Shown here: piece after piece, positions 15,301 to 16,008 of the stretch
How the letters are laid out: each line of letters opens with the position of its first letter
Numbering within the stretch: the first letter of the stretch is position 1
Origin: an uncultured archaeon
GTDB taxonomy: Archaea > Nanobdellota > Nanobdellia > Woesearchaeales > ARS49
Length of the DNA: 16,008 nucleotides
Direction of reading: 5' to 3'
NCBI GenBank assembly: GCA_902385765.1
Contig: CABMGU010000009.1
Span: 1 to 16,008 of the forward strand
Translations under genes and position numbers: made by a program
The notes under the pieces: model-generated
What the model was told of the DNA's origin: nothing
The model's database searches: none
The model's input: only the letters and a program-made list of their open reading frames with translations

Positions 15301-16008
15301 GTTGTAAGCAGTAACATAAATTGAACCGCCGGCACCGCCGCCTGCACAGAAATTAGTGGGAGAAGGACGAGTACCGGCTGAGTCAACAGTGCCGTTCAAA
15401 ATAAACAGGTTAGTAGCTATGATTTTGATAGCGCCGCCGCCATTGCCAGCACGATAGGTGCCGAAGCCACCGCCTGAACCCATTTCCAAAGGCACGAAAG
15501 AACTGTTATACCATTTGCCTCCTGCATTACCAACACTAGAACCTTTTCCGCCATCACCGCCGTAAGCACCGCCACCACCATTGTTTGCTGCATTACCAAT
15601 GCCTCCACCAGAACCACTACCATTAATCGTCACAGCAGTACCTCCAAGATATCCAGCACCACTTGAATTAATTTTAGAACCAGAAAACACGGTGAGATTT
15701 TCAGCCTGAACCAGAACAGACCTGTTTCCAGCAGCAGTGCTGTTAACAAACAAAGTGGAAGCATTGTTAATGTTAATAACCTTGCAAATCAAGTCGGCGG
15801 TAATAGTTCTTGTCGTGTTGATATTAAGAATTCGATCAGAAGTCGCGCCACTACAATTGGGATATGCAGAAGTGATGTTAAGATCATTAGAGCTCGCTGT
15901 CAAACCATCCATATAACCATCATTCGGAGTCAAATCAGCACGCCAGGTCTCGCCAAGAACAAGCTCCTGCGAAACAATAGTGGTGTATTTCGGAGCGCCA
16001 GCATTATA
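9388..16008 (-). CDS. giant Asn/Gly-rich beta-helix surface protein, partial (N-terminus outside window)
   Basis: The frame is open from the right edge (16008) to TGA at 9388-9390, at least 2206 codons. The 25 codons upstream of the TTG at 15933 read YNAGAPKYTT...GETWRAD with no stop, so the gene continues beyond the window. The first residues (GETWRADLTPNDGYMDG) look like the end of an Ig-like repeat common in archaeal surface proteins. Next come three glycine-rich units of about 303 residues (about 15680 to 13150), each with SKIN, NGSG-GGG, MGSGGG, AGGSIYV and GGGGGGRI segments. Then come NosD/PbH1-type parallel beta-helix modules, with the entry ITADNITFDC and repeated LxNNT/YNN rungs. The 'YNVTHFT-YSS' closing motif occurs three times. 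The C-terminal about 100 residues contain clustered cysteines and no membrane anchor or sorting signal. N-x-S/T sequons are extremely frequent, implying export and N-glycosylation. A structural or adhesive surface role is inferred; NosD-like domains elsewhere bind or process carbohydrates. Confidence 0.9.
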   Translation of the reverse strand, partial: YNAGAPKYTTIVSQELVLGETWRADLTPNDGYMDGLTASSNDLNITSAYPNCSGATSDRILNINTTRTITADLICKVININNASTLFVNSTAAGNRSVLVQAENLTVFSGSKINSSGAGYLGGTAVTINGSGSGGGIGNAANNGGGGAYGGDGGKGSSVGNAGGKWYNSSFVPLEMGSGGGFGTYRAGNGGGAIKIIATNLFILNGTVDSAGTRPSPTNFCAGGGAGGSIYVTAYNLTGNGTFTANGGSGGPNDVFGGNGGGGGGGRIAVYYNTTDWTSTDFNRATVTGGAAGGSGAAAGEVGTLAFIDSDDNNAFTAKGFRWQQNDYSTSPSWFTIINLTVFNAIVSTNVTNLTINVTQTFSITNSTWNNSNSSSATTGSNLSTLYANDMFFVNSTLACWNYTVLNAANIYVDSNSKINGSGNGYPAGTSSSVNGSGPGGGVGGANAGGGGSNGGNGGISSSSYRGGYWYNSSFQPSDMGSGGGYSTTFGGTAGAGGSAVRIIASNLLFLNGSIDVNGRSSSAGGGSSPGAGGSIYVTAYNLTGNGTFTANGGSGSSAPPNSGGGGGGRIAVYYNVTNWTSTDFNRATVTGGAAGGSGAAAGEVGTLAFIDSDDNIMYTTKGFRWQQNDYSTSPSWFIWTNLTVFNANITTNVTTLTINVAQTFSITNSTWNNSNSSSSTTGSNLSTLYANDMFFVNSTLACWNFTVLNATNINIDANSKINGSGNGYLGGTSSTVNGSGPGGGIGVGTSGGGGAYGGDGGKSSVNVQGGKWYNSSFLPLDMGSGGGYATSGGAAGGAGGSAVRIVASNLLFLNGSVDSSGALTANYAGGGAGGSIYVSAYNLTGSGNFISNGGRGGASNPFGGGGGGGRIIVYYNVTNWTSTDFNRMTVAGGAGGGGTAVAGDVGTLAFINQVIDEVFSIKGFRFQSNDMITGAITHSTFNMTNSSVRFNDSALVNGTTSFSLINSNLTNTNTSAVGSIRSPIISFDATSRVNFTGRLDLTYSTSFSDINTTYGACSALTMEKENTAEISWINSSLTNLFNLSANVLLGDNYAHVNSSRLRGLNTTANITFWGITFVDPKAIWSINDTTTFVDCPSAQCKKLSYSGGAFKFNVTRFTNYSSSDNFTLACNMTLTTDVTMSQNLSSNGTCITIGADNITFNCANYVLTGNQSGVGIYSNGYSGFTIKNCRITNFSNGLETDRGLSALLLNNTMWLNTQNGTFMNAQNHTRWINNTAYNNTANGFASLDLFNATFTTNYAYNNTVDGYHLVASNSTLSLNNATQNQYGFILLTGSQNNTLTNNTAYLSAQYGFYLYGASLNNLYNNTGLNNSNAAFYLQSSSNNNTFIDNYAYNNSGFGLDSAQYNTFQNSYADSGAYGLTFTSSSLNNTFTNSTIYDAGSSGILLGGYDNRLNHTVIRTAAVWIYDNNSNSNNTVTNTTFTNANGSINILPTVTFPYNTNVSQSKLNITFNNAFLNSTNLSFFNTTGIITLTGLSFVDPFPTVDFEDDGSYITCNSSICTEISYLLGTFIYNVTHFTSYSSDENVLCGNINTSTTMDINLNSNGTCFNITADNITFDCAAHSITGNTSGYGFLVTNRQNVTIENCVISNFSRAIYSNSSNLSTYRNDTMLINQYGLYMDPSYNNSILSNSMYNNSLYGLYLLDSHYNTIFNNSIFNNTDDGLQLVASTFNNLTANSIYNNSNRAAYLESSTNNTLADNFVSNQTNQDFFLYNSSSNTFYNNTFYCNFQAIGMSTYSDYNNLTLNYAENISNCQNIYEVSYANHNTLDNNTAVAANNAGFNVNFVSSFNTLRNNNATNTGIGYYVESSDNNTLINNLAADGSSGFSVYNSNNVSLINNTALDNYYGIDVYQSSNSTFDNISIRSDNVWIRSASSSQNNSFENTTFMNYNGSIRIISKVTIPTPDTEINVSNLNISYNLTFLNSTNLSFLNTSGQITLYNLTFANPEPIVDFNDTLNFTFCNASICTEQSYSFGTFIYNVTHFTQYSSEESVGLNINMPKNTVNCTVTLDQNVSSVTLYTCGDVASIGGTIVCDTNSSGNSSATNPTNASSCDISTPDFGSFLVTNNGTDAMLNATVVNLTIDNVNTSLVYLDNYIFDAVSAPGCNNTNCNNCPAADTAGCYKDINSSSPYPDNVLECDRFTGGGGLCECFSIHIDDEDTLHLLRNGSSLSFSLTKSVVSPAQNPCI
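9520..9645 (-). other. cysteine-rich C-terminal segment of the giant protein
   Basis: The segment APGCNNTNCNNCPAADTAGC, followed by ECDRFTGGGGLCECF, packs seven cysteines into about 50 residues near the end of the chain. In an exported protein these would probably form disulfides or bind a metal. It follows the last beta-helix closing motif and precedes a short tail ending PCI. Confidence 0.5.
9980..12700 (-). repeat. NosD-like beta-helix modules of the giant protein
   Basis: Two full modules and one closing segment share the same motif series: LNSTNLSF, a short TL-rich strand, a CxxxxC pair, G-F-YNVT(H/R)FT-YSS, then ITADNITFDC and GN-SG. The closing motif lies at about 12653-12666, 11396-11409 and 10001-10014 (14 bases, GTGAAATGCGTCAC, identical in the last two). 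The spacings of about 1257 and 1395 bp correspond to modules of about 419 and 465 residues. Rungs of about 22-24 residues rich in NNT and YNN lie between. Confidence 0.7.
13150..15680 (-). repeat. three glycine-rich about 303-residue repeat units
   Basis: Corresponding landmarks are spaced 909 and 903 bp apart (GAAATCAGTG at 15163, 14254 and 13351) and 918 and 909 bp apart (the SKIN segment at 15668, 14750 and 13841). Unit 1 and unit 2 share a 68-bp block that is identical base for base (15107-15174 and 14198-14265). A second block of about 57 bp, at the boundary between successive units, has one mismatch. Unit 3 is more diverged and ends in a different tail. The identity of silent positions points to recent duplication or gene conversion. 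Confidence 0.75.

Noticed and set aside
13150..15680. CRISPR-like or non-coding tandem repeat array
   Set aside because: Repeat period is about 900 bp, always a multiple of three, and the frame stays open; these are protein repeats.

Overview
The window reads as archaeal DNA, most likely from a small-genome lineage of the DPANN type. The lineage is an inference. What is directly visible is a set of TATA-like boxes about 25 bp upstream of start codons that have little or no leader, a tRNA with a short intron next to its anticodon, two tRNA genes with no encoded CCA, and a giant asparagine/glycine-rich beta-helix surface protein of a kind common in uncultivated archaea.

Layout. Bases 1-292 (minus) hold the N-terminal part of an unrecognised helical protein that runs off the left edge. 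Bases 358-2685 (minus) encode a copper-type P1B ATPase with N-terminal TRASH and HMA metal-binding domains. It is divergent from a CaCA-family cation exchanger (2848-3771, plus). The 160 bp between them carry two inverted repeats of related sequence, each with a 16-bp spacer, which look like a shared operator. Next come tRNA-Leu(UAA) and tRNA-Thr(GGU, 12-nt intron). Between the two tRNAs, the last 16 bases of tRNA-Leu are repeated next to a palindrome-rich segment.

Bases 4231-5022 (minus) encode an unrecognised 263-residue protein. It is divergent from an AlbA_2/Schlafen-type plus HATPase_c_4 plus winged-helix protein (5281-6666). The spacer between these two has 11-bp tandem repeats, a palindromic promoter and a possible winged-helix gene remnant. 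After a hairpin-rich gap come a DEAD-box RNA helicase (6932-8128) and a small unrecognised gene (8229-8708), whose end overlaps the convergent end of another unrecognised helical protein (8698-9348, minus).

The right 40% of the window (9388-16008, minus) is one giant reading frame of at least 2206 codons that continues past the right edge. From N to C it has the end of an Ig-like segment, three glycine-rich repeat units of about 303 residues, two to three NosD-like parallel beta-helix modules, and a cysteine-rich tail. It is densely packed with N-glycosylation sequons. It probably shares a transcript with the 216-residue gene 39 bp downstream.

How the genes relate: the ATPase and exchanger form a plausible metal/ion homeostasis pair under one operator. 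The AlbA_2 protein looks autoregulated and may be mobile or defence related. The helicase and tRNAs belong to RNA metabolism. The giant protein is a cell-surface component. No complete new multi-gene system is evident. The most unusual signals are the double inverted-repeat operator, the tRNA-Leu end duplication, the tRNA-Thr with an atypical elbow, and the recently duplicated surface-protein repeats.
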